64,000 nucleotides of DNA from a virus: the IMG/VR virus record IMGVR_UViG_3300044691_000229, positions 1 to 64,000 of that record; one strand, written 5' to 3'. The translations under genes and the position numbers were made by a program. Below are positions 63,683 through 64,000 of this stretch, piece after piece. Below the pieces are notes generated by a model that saw nothing but the letters and a program-made list of their open reading frames with translations, made no database searches and was not told the origin of the DNA. Positions within the stretch are counted from its first letter, which is position 1; each line of letters starts with the position of its first letter.

Positions 63683-64000
63683 GCGAGAAACCCTCCTTGT
63701 CTTGCTTGTCGGGAACAACCCGCAGCGCGCCGGTCTTCATCTTCGTAAATCGGTAGCCGCCGCTCATGGCGCGGCAGAGAAACGGACATCCAGCGCGCGA
63801 GATCATTAGGGTCGGGCCGCTGTTGGTCTGGCGTCCCAGGAGGGCCTCCACTGCGCGGATGCGTGGCTCGATGTCGTTGGTCGGGGCCGGGAAGTGCGGC
63901 AGGCCCAGGCGCCCCAGCGCGTCAAAGCAGCTCTCCTCGCTGACAGAACCTTTCGCGATGCCACTGGGATCGCCGACGACGCACACTCTGAAGCCCATGT
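63558..64000 (-). CDS. terL: Large terminase subunit, C-terminal part (cut by the window edge)
   Basis: 147 codons seen; the frame is open to the right edge. The visible region is the nuclease domain: VVGDPSG (metal-binding Asp), ESCFDALGRLGLPHFPAPTNDIEPRIRAVEALLGR, GPTLMISRAGCPFLCRAMSGGYRF and the final HVADDLQYLALV with the last acidic pair. The ATPase half with Walker motifs is outside the window. The gene drives packaging. The ATG at 63998 is only the first in-window Met, not a proposed start. Confidence 0.88.
   Translation of the reverse strand, partial: MGFRVCVVGDPSGIAKGSVSEESCFDALGRLGLPHFPAPTNDIEPRIRAVEALLGRQTNSGPTLMISRAGCPFLCRAMSGGYRFTKMKTGALRVVPDKQDKEGFSHVADDLQYLALVVHGGIVPEISRRLRPRTKKRVAVSSAGWT

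Noticed and set aside
1-64000. tRNA or rRNA genes and CRISPR arrays
   Set aside because: I saw no cloverleaf-like or array-like sequence while reading. A covariance-model search would be needed to exclude a tRNA.

Overview
The window looks like most of one temperate, short-tailed (podovirus-type) phage genome. No host gene is seen at either edge. Evidence for a temperate podovirus: a tyrosine integrase with an excisionase-type gene; a portal, a major capsid protein and the C-terminal part of a large terminase; a 917-aa tail-tube-like protein and a 1712-aa internal-virion-type protein; no tape measure, sheath or tail-assembly frameshift genes. The base composition is GC-rich. A CtrA/PhoB-like winged-helix regulator, Rhizobiales-phage-like small proteins and a dispersed TGCCCGACG-type hairpin repeat that I remember from Bradyrhizobium-like genomes suggest an alphaproteobacterial (Rhizobiales) host. 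That host call is inference.

Layout: (1) 1-4.2 kb, minus strand: a partial gene, two small genes around the winged-helix regulator, an Ala-rich small protein, then integrase, excisionase and a small conserved protein. (2) 4.2-5.1 kb: an AT-rich gene-free region packed with AAATGTCC / GGACATTT repeats arranged as a large inverted repeat, a candidate origin or operator region between the two divergent arms. (3) 5.1-28.8 kb, plus strand: about 50 tightly overlapping (ATGA/TGATG) genes. Many are tiny. The larger ones are a MoxR-type AAA+ ATPase with a metallopeptidase/VWA partner, family A DNA polymerase, nucleotide-metabolism genes, a Cas4/RecB-like nuclease, a VRR-NUC nuclease, a SNF2-like helicase, endonuclease VII and a 1054-aa primase-helicase. 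(4) 28.7-63 kb, minus strand, read right to left: terminase, portal, a LamG plus nucleoside-hydrolase fiber, collagen-like proteins, two glycosyltransferase-like genes and a sugar-O-methyltransferase-like gene, scaffold, capsid, connector proteins, more collagen-like and glycine-rich fibers, lysis genes, tail tube and internal virion proteins, and a run of small membrane, lipoprotein and zinc-knuckle genes.

Two features stand out. First, a 15-bp palindrome, TTACCGYCACGGTAA, occurs at 19 places spread over 55 kb, in both arms, inside genes, at stop codons and between genes. Nothing in the gene content explains it. It could be a stoperator-like or segregation-type protein-binding site, or a small mobile palindrome. 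Second, GPT-rich collagen-like virion proteins lie next to a glycosyltransferase / glycosyltransferase / sugar O-methyltransferase cassette. This suggests a phage-encoded system that decorates its collagen-like fibers with O-methylated glycans, comparable in logic to the Bacillus BclA exosporium filaments.
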